From: Croceicoccus sp. Ery15
Lineage (GTDB): Bacteria; Pseudomonadota; Alphaproteobacteria; Sphingomonadales; Sphingomonadaceae
NCBI RefSeq assembly: GCF_020985305.1
Contig: NZ_CP087588.1
Coordinates: 2,592,501 to 2,656,500, forward strand
Direction: 5' to 3'
Length of the DNA stretch: 64,000 nt
Below, one piece after another: positions 1 through 11,732 of the stretch. Numbering within the stretch: the first letter of the stretch is position 1; every line of letters begins with the position of its first letter. Both the position numbers and the translations under genes were made by a program. Below the pieces are notes generated by a model. That model was given only the letters and a program-made list of their open reading frames with translations. It made no database searches and had not been told where the DNA came from.

Positions 1-1
1 G

Positions 2-1573
<1,572 letters not shown>

Positions 1574-1632
1574 CCGTCTGATCGAAACGATGAAGATAGG
1601 GCGGGTGGCTGCGGCCTTCCGCCCTTTTCGTT

Positions 1633-2106
1633 TCAGCCCAGTTGCATATGCAGGAACCGGTTGAAGGCACTGGCGGTGTAACCGGCAAACGCCTCGCCGT
1701 CGTAAAAGCCGCGCTTGCGATAGAGCGCCAGCGCAGGTTCGAACGCCGCCCCGCTGCCGGTTTCGAGGCTAAGGCGCTCCAGCCTCTCGTCCCGTGCCAA
1801 GGCGATGATCGCGTCGAGCAAGGCCGCCGCCGCGCCCTGCCGCAGATAATCGGGATGGGTGCGCATCGACTTTACCTCGGCCTGCCCGTTGCCCAGCCGT
1901 TTGATGGCGCCCATTGCGGCCAGCCTGCCACAGGCGACCCACGCACCCAGCATCGTCAGTTCGGGCACCGCCAGTCCCGACAGGTCCAGCGCATGCACCG
2001 CATCGGCGGGCGAAAATTCGTGCATCCCCGCCAGATGCAGCGCCAGCAGTTCCTGCAATTGCGGATCGTCGAGCGGGGCAGGTCGCACCGCGAAGTGCTC
2101 TGTCAT
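1633..2106 (-). CDS. GNAT family N-acetyltransferase
   Basis: Predicted acetyl-CoA-dependent N-acetyltransferase of 157 residues; the substrate cannot be told. The acetyl-CoA loop is visible as HPDYLRQGAAAALL (R-x-x-G-x-A type), followed by the late GNAT beta strand and YRKRGFYDGEAF. I chose ATG 2106 because it overlaps the stop of the upstream DUF3667 gene (ATGA), which suggests translational coupling. The longer open frame upstream is only the antisense frame over that gene. Confidence 0.85.
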   Translation of the reverse strand: MTEHFAVRPAPLDDPQLQELLALHLAGMHEFSPADAVHALDLSGLAVPELTMLGAWVACGRLAAMGAIKRLGNGQAEVKSMRTHPDYLRQGAAAALLDAIIALARDERLERLSLETGSGAAFEPALALYRKRGFYDGEAFAGYTASAFNRFLHMQLG

Positions 2107-3209
2107 CCGAAGATGCCCAGCAGAAGCAGGGTCGAGAGGAACAGCAGCAACACGATGAACACGAAGACCGTCATCACCGCCGTGCGCAGCAGCGCGCCGG
2201 TACGGCTGAGCATATAGCCGTAGCGCAACTGCTTGTAGATATGGACGATCGGGATCACCATGCACATGAACCAGACAAAATCGAGCATGATGCCGCTCGA
2301 ATAAAGCAGGCTCGCCGTGATGAAGAGCAGCGACATGAAGGTGATCGAATAGGTGACGAAGACCGAATGATCGTAAAGGCCGAATTGCCGCTTCCAGAAA
2401 AACAAAAGCCATACGAACGGCAGCGACAGCGGGATCAGCAGCCATGAGAACTTGTAACCGCCCGACTGCAGCTTGTAGATCATCAGCCCCGGATTCTCGC
2501 GCCACTTCTTGATGCCCTTATCGATGCTGGGCACGCCGATGCCGCCGTCGAACTCGACCTGCTTTGCCACCCCCCCTAGCGTACCGACAAGCCCGCGGGC
2601 CCTGACCAGCCCCTCAAGCGTCTGCCGCGCCTCTTCATATTCGGGCGTGCCGGGCTCCAAGGTCTCAAGCTGGGCGCGTCCTTCCTTGATGCGCAGATCG
2701 GCCTGCTCCGCCGCCACTTCGGCATTGCCTTCGATATCGGAGCCGGCCAGGTCGGTCGGCAGGTTCAGCCCGACCATCGAGAACACGGCGAACATCGCGA
2801 AGACCGAGAACAGGAAGAAGGCCATCGGCGAGACATAGCGCCGCCGCTGCCCGTCGATGTAATCACGGGTCAGCTTCCCCGGCTTGAAGATCAGCATCGG
2901 AAGGGTTCGCCAGATCTTGCCGTCCAGATGCAGCACGCCGTGCATCAGATCGTGGAAGAACGCACCGATGGTTCGGTGCAGATGCGCTTCCTGACCGCAA
3001 TTGTGGCAATGCGAACCGATCAGCTCGGTGCCGCAATTAAGGCAGACGGTTTCGTGGAAATGGCCCCTTCCACCTTTTGCACGGCCATCCTTTACATGGC
3101 CGCCGTTTGCGTGACAGCCGGCCGACTGCCCGCCCGTCTCGCGCTCGACCGCGCGGCCATAGGCGCCGCCTTCGACCATGCCGCCAATGCCATCGGTGAT
3201 ATCGCTCAT
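2103..3209 (-). CDS. DUF3667 zinc-ribbon membrane protein
   Basis: Protein of 368 residues with a two-CxxC zinc ribbon near the N-terminus (CLNCG and CHNCG), then the family signature around FFHDLMHGVLHLDGKI and RTLPMLIFKPG. Several hydrophobic membrane segments follow, separated by a charged, probably coiled-coil loop. The family is common in Sphingomonadales and Bacteroidetes, without a settled function. Start ATG 3209 has an AGAGGGGG Shine-Dalgarno. The stop overlaps the start of the GNAT gene, so the two probably form one transcript. Confidence 0.85.
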   Translation of the reverse strand: MSDITDGIGGMVEGGAYGRAVERETGGQSAGCHANGGHVKDGRAKGGRGHFHETVCLNCGTELIGSHCHNCGQEAHLHRTIGAFFHDLMHGVLHLDGKIWRTLPMLIFKPGKLTRDYIDGQRRRYVSPMAFFLFSVFAMFAVFSMVGLNLPTDLAGSDIEGNAEVAAEQADLRIKEGRAQLETLEPGTPEYEEARQTLEGLVRARGLVGTLGGVAKQVEFDGGIGVPSIDKGIKKWRENPGLMIYKLQSGGYKFSWLLIPLSLPFVWLLFFWKRQFGLYDHSVFVTYSITFMSLLFITASLLYSSGIMLDFVWFMCMVIPIVHIYKQLRYGYMLSRTGALLRTAVMTVFVFIVLLLFLSTLLLLGIFG

Positions 3210-3301
3210 GAAGACCCCCTCTTCCGCGCCGATCAGGGGACTATACCGCGTTGCAGCGCAAGGTGAAGGGGGGCGACCATGCCTTGCCGGTCCCGCAAAT
3301 G

Positions 3302-3329
3302 AAAAGGGCCGCCAAACGGCAGCCCTTTC
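3302..3329 (-). terminator. Rho-independent terminator after rpoZ
   Basis: Inverted repeat with arms AAAAGGGC and GCCCTTTC around a short GC-rich loop, just downstream of the rpoZ stop on the minus strand. The A/T flanks make it usable as an intrinsic terminator separating rpoZ from the DUF3667 gene. Confidence 0.7.
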
Positions 3330-3355
3330 CCGAATTCGCAATGTCGCGGCAGCGA

Positions 3356-3700
3356 TCAGCCGTCGTAATCGGACCCGATCGAGGTGTTGCGCGTCGGCGC
3401 AGCCGCGGTGAGGCGCAGAGCTTCTGCCGAACGCGACAGCGAGCCGACTTCATCGACTTCGTCATCGTCGTCCACGGCGACCTTTTGCAGACCCTGAACC
3501 AGCGTTTCCTTCAGCTCCTTGGGCTTCACCGTCTGCTCTGCGATTTCGCGCAGGGCGACAACCGGATTCTTGTCGCGGTCGCGGTCGACGGTCAGCTCGC
3601 TGCCGGCCGAAATTTCGCGCGCACGCTGGGCAGCCAGCAGCACGAGATCGAAACGGTTCGGGATCTTGTCGACGCAATCTTCGACGGTAACGCGCGCCAT
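3356..3700 (-). CDS. rpoZ: DNA-directed RNA polymerase subunit omega
   Basis: Omega subunit, which helps assemble and stabilise beta' in core RNA polymerase. The start ATG 3700 gives 114 residues beginning [17 protein letters not shown], the conserved omega N-terminus; [12 protein letters not shown] and [11 protein letters not shown] are also family signatures. The acidic stretch DDDDEVDEV and the variable tail are usual for alphaproteobacteria. The open frame extends further upstream but lacks conservation. Confidence 0.96.
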   Translation of the reverse strand: MARVTVEDCVDKIPNRFDLVLLAAQRAREISAGSELTVDRDRDKNPVVALREIAEQTVKPKELKETLVQGLQKVAVDDDDEVDEVGSLSRSAEALRLTAAAPTRNTSIGSDYDG

Positions 3701-3848
3701 AGGGCACCTCGGTAAAAGGGTTGGGGTAAAAGGGTTGGTCCTGTCGGAAAGGCCCGCAATTAGGGAATTGCCCCCCAAGAGTCAAGAAAAGCCGCCGCCT
3801 GCGCGCCTACTTGCCGATCATCGCGCCGCGCGCCATCATCGCCGCGCA

Positions 3849-5033
3849 ATGACGACGATCCAGCCGGTCTGCAGCGACACGCCCCCTTATGACGATCCGC
3901 CCCCGTTCCATGTCACCGCGCAGGGTCATGCGCTGGGCTTCTATCCGGCAGGCGCGGACCGGTTGCAGGCTCTGTTGTCGCTGATCGAGGAGGCGCAGCG
4001 CTCGATCCGCATGTGCTTTTACATCTTTGCCGAGGACGAGGTTTCGCGCCTTGTGCGCGATGCGCTGGTCGCGGCGGCGCGGCGCGGCGTGCGGGTTTCG
4101 CTGATCCTCGACGATTTCGGCTCCAGCGCCAGCGAGCAGTTTCTGGAACCGCTGAACGCCGTGGGCGGGCGCAGCGTGCGTTTCGCGGCGCACTGGTCGC
4201 AGCGTTACCTGATTCGCAATCACCAGAAGATCGTGGTCGCCGACGACGATCTGGCCATGATCGGCGGGTTCAATATCGAAAACGATTATTTCCAGCCGCC
4301 CGCGATGAACGGCTGGAACGATCTGGCCGTGACGGTGGAGGGCGAGGCGGTCGGCGCGCTGACCCGCTGGTACGATCTGCTGCTGGGCTGGACCGGCAAC
4401 CCGCGGGCGCGATGGTCGGGCATTCGCCGGATCGTGCGCGAATGGGATGCGGGCAGCGGGCCGGTCCGTCTGCTGGTGGGCGGCCCGACCAAGGGCCTGT
4501 CCAGCTGGGCCAGATGCGTGTCCGCCGATCTGATCGCGGGCAATCGGCTGGATATGATGATGGCCTATTTCTCGCCGCATAAACGATTGGTGCGTCGGAT
4601 CGGACGCATCGCGGAAAAGGGCGAGACGCGGCTTTTGATGGCGGGCAAGTCCGATAATAATGCCACCATCGGCGCGACGCGGGCGCTCTATCGCTATCTG
4701 CTGCGGCATGGCGCGCGGATCTGGGAATTCGCGCCGTGCAAGCTGCACACCAAGCTGATCGTGCTGGACGATGCGGTCTATCTTGGCAGCGCCAATTTCG
4801 ACATGCGCAGCCTCTATATCAATCTGGAACTGATGCTGCGGATAGAGGATGCAGCATTGGCGGACCGGATGCGCGATTTCGTGGCGCAACATCTGCCCGC
4901 GAGCGAGGCAATCACCCCCGCCCTGCACAAGCAGCGTTCGACCCTGTGGAACCGTTTCCGCTGGCGGCTGGGCTGGTTTCTGGTCGCGGTGATGGACTAC
5001 ACAGTCACACGGCGGCTGAATCTTGGGTTATAG
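3849..5033 (+). CDS. Phospholipase D-like protein (cardiolipin synthase family)
   Basis: Protein of 394 residues with two HKD motifs, NHQKIVVADDD and LHTKLIVLDD, each followed by the typical GGFNI and GSANFD. This is the bipartite phospholipase D active site used for phosphatidyl transfer, for example cardiolipin synthesis. A hydrophobic segment (LGWFLVAVMDYTV) close to the C-terminus could anchor it in the inner membrane, which is unlike the N-terminal anchors of ClsA. Start ATG 3849 matches the beginning of the folded region; the frame upstream runs antisense over rpoZ. Confidence 0.88.
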   Translation: MTTIQPVCSDTPPYDDPPPFHVTAQGHALGFYPAGADRLQALLSLIEEAQRSIRMCFYIFAEDEVSRLVRDALVAAARRGVRVSLILDDFGSSASEQFLEPLNAVGGRSVRFAAHWSQRYLIRNHQKIVVADDDLAMIGGFNIENDYFQPPAMNGWNDLAVTVEGEAVGALTRWYDLLLGWTGNPRARWSGIRRIVREWDAGSGPVRLLVGGPTKGLSSWARCVSADLIAGNRLDMMMAYFSPHKRLVRRIGRIAEKGETRLLMAGKSDNNATIGATRALYRYLLRHGARIWEFAPCKLHTKLIVLDDAVYLGSANFDMRSLYINLELMLRIEDAALADRMRDFVAQHLPASEAITPALHKQRSTLWNRFRWRLGWFLVAVMDYTVTRRLNLGL

Positions 5034-5063
5034 TCGCATTGCGGAGGCAGAAGGCAAGGTACG

Positions 5064-5525
5064 ATGGCGCGGCGGCGCGAACTGAAAGCGGTGTGCAATG
5101 ATCTGCTGGCGATATTCGTCAGCAGAAACAACCGCATCGACGGCTATTGGGCGCTGGGCTTCTTTCAGGCATGGCTGCAAAAGCACGGGGCACAGGCCAT
5201 GGCGTTCCCCTTGCTACCCGTGCAGGAAGAAGACAGCGAAATTCTCTTTGCCGAGACTGCCGAATTTTTTCGCAACGAATTGGATCGCCTTGCGGCCACA
5301 CGGAAGATTCCGCCAGAATGGATTATCCATGCCTCGATCGATGTCCTGTCGGTCGCACCGGACAGCCTGCTTTGCACCGTAACCTTGGCTGCCGACAATG
5401 GACTGCAATTCCGATCCGGTGCAGACGCGCAGACGCACATCCACGACCCGAGCAAGGAATTCGCGTCAGGATCGGGTCCACGGCTGCGAGGAAGCAGGCG
5501 TAGCTGGCTTGCACACTCAAGTTAA
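5064..5525 (+). CDS. Hypothetical protein
   Basis: Protein of 153 residues that I do not recognise. It starts at ATG 5064 behind an AAGGCAAGG stretch, 30 bp after the phospholipase D-like gene and in the same direction, so it is probably co-transcribed. The middle (residues about 15-100) looks like a soluble alpha/beta fold. The last 30 residues are Ser/Arg/Gly-rich and less protein-like, so a late frameshift or an eroded C-terminus is possible. No signal peptide or membrane segment. Confidence 0.6.
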   Translation: MARRRELKAVCNDLLAIFVSRNNRIDGYWALGFFQAWLQKHGAQAMAFPLLPVQEEDSEILFAETAEFFRNELDRLAATRKIPPEWIIHASIDVLSVAPDSLLCTVTLAADNGLQFRSGADAQTHIHDPSKEFASGSGPRLRGSRRSWLAHSS

Positions 5526-5534
5526 CGATGGCGA

Positions 5535-6101
5535 TCAGATCTTGGCACCCAATTCCCGCCACATCCACCGCGCGTCGGCGCCATAGCCTGCCAGTTTTGC
5601 CCTCAACGCCGCATCGGGAACCCCTTCGGTAAAGCCCATGCTGCGCCAGAACGGGGCCGCGCCCGAAACCGCGACCAGCTCGGCGCGGGTCAGGCCCGCC
5701 GCACGGCCTGCTTCGCAGCAATGTTCGGCCATGCGGCGCCCCGCTCCGCTTCCACGCGCGCTGGCGGCGATGCACAGATCGTGGATGAACAGCACTTGGG
5801 CTGCATCGCCCTGTTGAAGGACCGCACCCAGTGCAGGCGGCGATCCGGCGCGCCATCCATGGGCGAGACAATAGGCAAATATCTCCCCCTCGCGCCCTGC
5901 CCCCTCGCGCCCTGCCCCGCCGCGTTCCGCCACGCTGCACAATGCGCCGCCCGCCTCCAGCTTGCTGGCGAAAGCCGCCTCGCCCTCTTGCAAATGAGCC
6001 GGATAGGCTGCCCGCTGGATTGCCATTGCCGCAGGCAGATCGGCACGCGTCATCGCGCGGATGGTAAAGGGCGAACCGCTACAGGCTGAAGCGATAGCCA
6101 T
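5535..6101 (-). CDS. GNAT family N-acetyltransferase
   Basis: Acetyl-CoA-dependent N-acetyltransferase of about 188 residues. The first beta strand (FTIRAMTRADLPAAM), the acetyl-CoA pyrophosphate loop (ASARGSGAGRRMAEHC) and the late AAPFWRSMGF segment are visible. Start ATG 6101 keeps the first beta strand intact and overlaps the 3' end of the mipA-like gene; ATG 6053 is an alternative that would cut that strand. The substrate is unknown. Confidence 0.75.
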   Translation of the reverse strand: MAIASACSGSPFTIRAMTRADLPAAMAIQRAAYPAHLQEGEAAFASKLEAGGALCSVAERGGAGREGAGREGEIFAYCLAHGWRAGSPPALGAVLQQGDAAQVLFIHDLCIAASARGSGAGRRMAEHCCEAGRAAGLTRAELVAVSGAAPFWRSMGFTEGVPDAALRAKLAGYGADARWMWRELGAKI

Positions 6102-6930
6102 AGCCCACGCCCAGCGCCAGTTGCAGGCGCTGGCCACGCTCTTCGACCAGGGGCGAATCTGCCGGTTCGTCACCAAGATATTCGACATTGCCGAATACGC
6201 TAATCGCGCTGCGACGGTTCAGCGGCTGGACCATATTCGCCCCCAGCCCATAGGACAGCACGCCGCCACCGGCCTTGTAACGGGCAAGGCCGGTATTGGC
6301 CGAACGTTCTTCATCGATGCCATAATATGTGTCCATGAAACTGCCGCTTGCCAGATTCAGGCGCGGACCGAACCGCATATTGGCCGATCCCCAGCGCGTG
6401 CGATAATCGAGCGAGGAATAGGCCATCACCCCGTCATGCCCGCCAAGGCCTTTCAACACCTCGACCCGCGCTTCCCATTCGCGGTTCGCGCCAAAGCGTT
6501 TTTCGACAAAGCCGCCGATTTCCGCCGATTTGTCGATATCGCCCATGCCCAACAAATCATTGCTGCCGCCTGCGATGCGAAATGGCGAGCCGCCACTATC
6601 CTCGCTTCGGCCAAAGCGGATCTTGGCAAGCGGGCCGATTTTCCAGCCATTGGCCTTGATTGCGTTCCAGCCGATGCCTTCGGGGATGGAGGCGAAGACT
6701 TCATCGCCATATTGCACGCGCACATCGGGCACCAGCGACAGGGTCGCATCGTTCGAACCCAGCCATGCAGGCGTCAGCAAAAGGGCACCACGCAGAGTGA
6801 CAACCCATTCGTCGGGCGCATCGGCCGGGCGGCCACGCACTTCGGGAGCAAGGGTTTCCTGGGTGAGTGCAGGGGCGGCCAGAACAGCGGTCGCCGACAG
6901 CAGCGCCGAAGTAAGAAATGTCTTGCACAT
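6079..6930 (-). CDS. MipA/OmpV family outer membrane protein
   Basis: Outer-membrane beta-barrel of 283 residues. A signal peptide (CKTFLTSALLSATAVLAAPA) is followed by amphipathic strands and a C-terminal YGYRFSL ending, a hydrophobic last strand typical for BAM-assembled barrels. MipA/OmpV proteins are linked to murein synthesis scaffolding or envelope stress. Start ATG 6930 has a strong AGGGGG Shine-Dalgarno. The short palindrome just upstream could regulate it. Confidence 0.85.
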   Translation of the reverse strand: MCKTFLTSALLSATAVLAAPALTQETLAPEVRGRPADAPDEWVVTLRGALLLTPAWLGSNDATLSLVPDVRVQYGDEVFASIPEGIGWNAIKANGWKIGPLAKIRFGRSEDSGGSPFRIAGGSNDLLGMGDIDKSAEIGGFVEKRFGANREWEARVEVLKGLGGHDGVMAYSSLDYRTRWGSANMRFGPRLNLASGSFMDTYYGIDEERSANTGLARYKAGGGVLSYGLGANMVQPLNRRSAISVFGNVEYLGDEPADSPLVEERGQRLQLALGVGYGYRFSL

Positions 6931-6960
6931 GGGCACCCCCTGCGATCGCATTCACATTGC

Positions 6961-6980
6961 CGGATAATTTCCTATATCCG
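6961..6980. promoter_or_regulatory. Palindrome upstream of mipA-like gene
   Basis: Arms CGGATA and TATCCG are separated by 8 bp, 31 bp before the mipA-like start, in an AT-rich patch of otherwise GC-rich DNA. The position suits an operator or promoter element. The binding protein is unknown. Confidence 0.4.
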
Positions 6981-7006
6981 ATACGATATTTCTGCCGTCG
7001 GGTTCC

Positions 7007-7684
7007 CTAACGCCCCTTGGGTTTTTCCAGCACCTTGACCCTGAACCCGCACAAATCGACCACCGGACAGCGCCAGCATTCTGGGGTGCGGGCCTTGCAC
7101 AAATAGCGGCCGTGCAGGATCAGCCAGTGATGCGCGCCCACGCGGAAGGGTTCGGGCACTTTCTTTTCCAGCTGTGCCTCGACCTTTTCGGGGGTCTTGC
7201 CCCTGGCGATGCCGGTGCGGTTGCCGACGCGGAAAACATGCGTGTCGACAGGGAACACCGCCTCTCCGAACGCGCAGTTCAGCACGACATTGGCGGTTTT
7301 GCGACCCACGCCCGGCAGCCTGACCAGCGCGTCGCGGTCGCGCGGAACCTCGCCGCCGTATTCCTCGACCAGCATTTGCGCGGCGGCGATCACGTTCTTG
7401 GCCTTGGAATTGAACAGGCCGATCGTCTTGATGTGCTCTTTCAGCCCGTCCTCGCCCAGATCCAGCATTTGCTGCGGCGTCTTGACCTGCTCGAACAGGC
7501 GGCGGGTCGCCTTGTTCACGCCCACATCGGTTGCCTGCGCCGACAGCGCCACGGCGACGACCAGCTGATAGGTGTTGCCGAACTCCAGCTCGGTCTGCGG
7601 GTCGGGATTATCCTCTGCCAGCAGGCGGAAGAATTCGAAAACTTCCGCCTTGTTCTTCGGCGCGTGACCCCTTCGTTCGGGCAT
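7007..7684 (-). CDS. nth: Endonuclease III
   Basis: Base-excision-repair glycosylase/AP lyase for oxidised pyrimidines, 225 residues. The helix-hairpin-helix LPGVGRKTANVV carries the catalytic lysine, VDTHVFR holds the catalytic aspartate, and the C-terminus has the [4Fe-4S] loop C-x6-C-x2-C-x5-C (CKARTPECWRCPVVDLC). The start ATG 7684 overlaps the dapB stop as TAATG, so it is translationally coupled to dapB. Confidence 0.96.
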   Translation of the reverse strand: MPERRGHAPKNKAEVFEFFRLLAEDNPDPQTELEFGNTYQLVVAVALSAQATDVGVNKATRRLFEQVKTPQQMLDLGEDGLKEHIKTIGLFNSKAKNVIAAAQMLVEEYGGEVPRDRDALVRLPGVGRKTANVVLNCAFGEAVFPVDTHVFRVGNRTGIARGKTPEKVEAQLEKKVPEPFRVGAHHWLILHGRYLCKARTPECWRCPVVDLCGFRVKVLEKPKGR

Positions 7685-8412
7685 TACAGGCCCAACACGT
7701 CGTTCATGGTATAGCGGCCCGCGGGCTTGCCGGTCAGCCAGATCGCGCCCCTGACCGCGCCGCGCGCAAAGATCGCGCGATTCTCGGCGCTGTGCGACAG
7801 GGTGATACGCTCCTGCTCTCCGGCAAGGATCACGCTGTGTTCGCCCGCGACCGTCCCGCCGCGCAGCGCGGCAAAGCCGATGGCGCCCGTCGCCCGCGCG
7901 CCCGTATGCCCGTCGCGCCCGCTTTCGGTATGGGTGGCCAGATCGATGGCACGGCCCCTTGCGGCAGCCTCGCCCAGCAGGATCGCGGTGCCCGATGGTG
8001 CATCCACCTTGTTGCGATGGTGCATTTCCACGATCTCTATATCCCAATCGTCCCCCAGCCGCGCCGCCGCCTGTTCGACAAGCGCCGCCAGCATGGTCAC
8101 GCCCAGCGAGGTATTGCCCGTTTGCAGCACAGCGATCTGCTTTGCCGCCGCGTCGATGGCTGCATGATTATCCGCCGTCAGCCCCGTGGTGCCGATCAGC
8201 AGCGGAATGCCATGCGCCACACAGGCATCCAGCGTCGCACCCAGCGCCGCCGGGCTGGAGAAATCGACCAGCGCATCGGATTTTGCCGCCAGCGCCGCGA
8301 CATTATCGCCGCGATCCACGCCGCCCGCCATTTGCTGCCCCGCTTCGCCAATGGCGTCGGCCAATGCATGCCCCATGCGCCCTGCCGAGCCGACGATACC
8401 GATACGCGTCAT
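7684..8412 (-). CDS. dapB: 4-hydroxy-tetrahydrodipicolinate reductase
   Basis: NAD(P)H-dependent reductase of the diaminopimelate/lysine pathway, 242 residues. An N-terminal Rossmann motif GIVGSAGRMG, the catalytic-site signature EMHHRNKVDAPSGTA (catalytic His/Lys) and LIGTTGL are all present. It is the first gene of a two-gene unit with nth, and lies divergent from the sirtuin gene with about 26 bp between starts. Confidence 0.96.
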   Translation of the reverse strand: MTRIGIVGSAGRMGHALADAIGEAGQQMAGGVDRGDNVAALAAKSDALVDFSSPAALGATLDACVAHGIPLLIGTTGLTADNHAAIDAAAKQIAVLQTGNTSLGVTMLAALVEQAAARLGDDWDIEIVEMHHRNKVDAPSGTAILLGEAAARGRAIDLATHTESGRDGHTGARATGAIGFAALRGGTVAGEHSVILAGEQERITLSHSAENRAIFARGAVRGAIWLTGKPAGRYTMNDVLGL

Positions 8413-8438
8413 TGCATTCTCCTTGATCGGCGTGCTTC

Positions 8439-9152
8439 ATGGCGGGCATGGAGCGACTTCGCAATATCGTGATCCTGACCGGTGCGGGGGTTTCCGCCGA
8501 AAGCGGGATCGATACGTTCCGCTCGGCAGGCGGATTATGGGAACAGCACCGCGTAGAGGATGTGGCCACGCCCGAAGGGTTTGCCCGCGATCCCGATCTG
8601 GTGCTGGGCTTTTACGACATGCGCCGCGCCGCTGTTCAACAGGCGAAGCCCAATGAAGCGCATCGCGCGCTGGCAAGGCTGGACGCGGCGTGGGACGGCG
8701 ATCTTTTGCTGGTGACGCAGAATATCGACGATCTGCACGAACGGGCCGGCGTTGCCGATGTGCTGCACATGCATGGCGAGCATCTGAACGCATGGTGCAC
8801 CGCCTGCGACACGCGCAGCAGATGGACCGGCCCGCTGATCACGCGCCCGCCCTGCCCTGAATGCGGGGAAAGCGCGCTGCGGCCCGATGTCGTGTGGTTC
8901 GGCGAGATGCCCTATCAGATGGAGCGCATCTATGCCGCGCTGGCCGATTGCGACCTGTTCGTGTCGATCGGCACGTCAGGCGCGGTCTATCCCGCCGCGG
9001 GCTTCGTGCGCGAGGCCAAGGCGAACGGTGCTGCCACGTTAGAGCTGAACCTTGAGCCCAGTCAGGGGTCGCACTGGTTCGACGAGACGCGGCTGGGCCC
9101 CGCCAGCGAGCTGGTGCCCGATTGGGTCAGCGAAATGCTCGGCGGCCAGTAA
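8439..9152 (+). CDS. cobB: NAD-dependent protein deacylase, SIR2 family
   Basis: Sirtuin of 237 residues that removes acyl groups from lysines with NAD+. Visible motifs are TGAGVSAESGI, FRS, TQNIDDLHERAG, the catalytic MHG histidine, two CxxC zinc pairs (CTAC, CPEC), RPDVVWFGE and IGTSGAVYPAAG. FYDMRR matches the Tyr/Arg acyl pocket of SIRT5-type enzymes, which suggests activity on desuccinylation or demalonylation substrates (inference). ATG 8445 is a possible alternative start. Confidence 0.93.
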   Translation: MAGMERLRNIVILTGAGVSAESGIDTFRSAGGLWEQHRVEDVATPEGFARDPDLVLGFYDMRRAAVQQAKPNEAHRALARLDAAWDGDLLLVTQNIDDLHERAGVADVLHMHGEHLNAWCTACDTRSRWTGPLITRPPCPECGESALRPDVVWFGEMPYQMERIYAALADCDLFVSIGTSGAVYPAAGFVREAKANGAATLELNLEPSQGSHWFDETRLGPASELVPDWVSEMLGGQ

Positions 9153-9165
9153 GCTGCCCTAACGA

Positions 9166-9199
9166 GATCAGCCCAGCACGGGTCAGCCAAGCACACGGA

Positions 9200-9211
<12 letters not shown>
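9166..9211. repeat. Three imperfect 14-bp direct repeats between cobB and malic enzyme
   Basis: The units GATCAGCCCAGCAC, GGTCAGCCAAGCAC and GATCAGCTAAGCAC follow each other with 1-4 bp spacers. The last copy spans the malic enzyme stop codon. It is probably slippage-derived; no function can be assigned. Confidence 0.6.
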
Positions 9212-11473
<2,262 letters not shown>

Positions 11474-11732
11474 GGGCTGGCTGCTCCTTGTCACGCCCCT
11501 CTCCATGGGACACTGGTGCCTATAGACGTTTCGCGCGGGGGCAAAAGGGGGGCAACTGCTTTTTTACGCCGCGAAATGTATTATTCATATATCAATTCAA
11601 GTTTATACGACTGCCGGAGTGATTCGACCCGCCCGCAGCCCGCCGGTTCCGGTTTCCCCCAAGGACAGGTTTTCCCCAAAGGAGAGTCGGCGCGCCGATG
11701 ATTTTGCCGGTTCGAGCCGGTAGAGCGGGGCG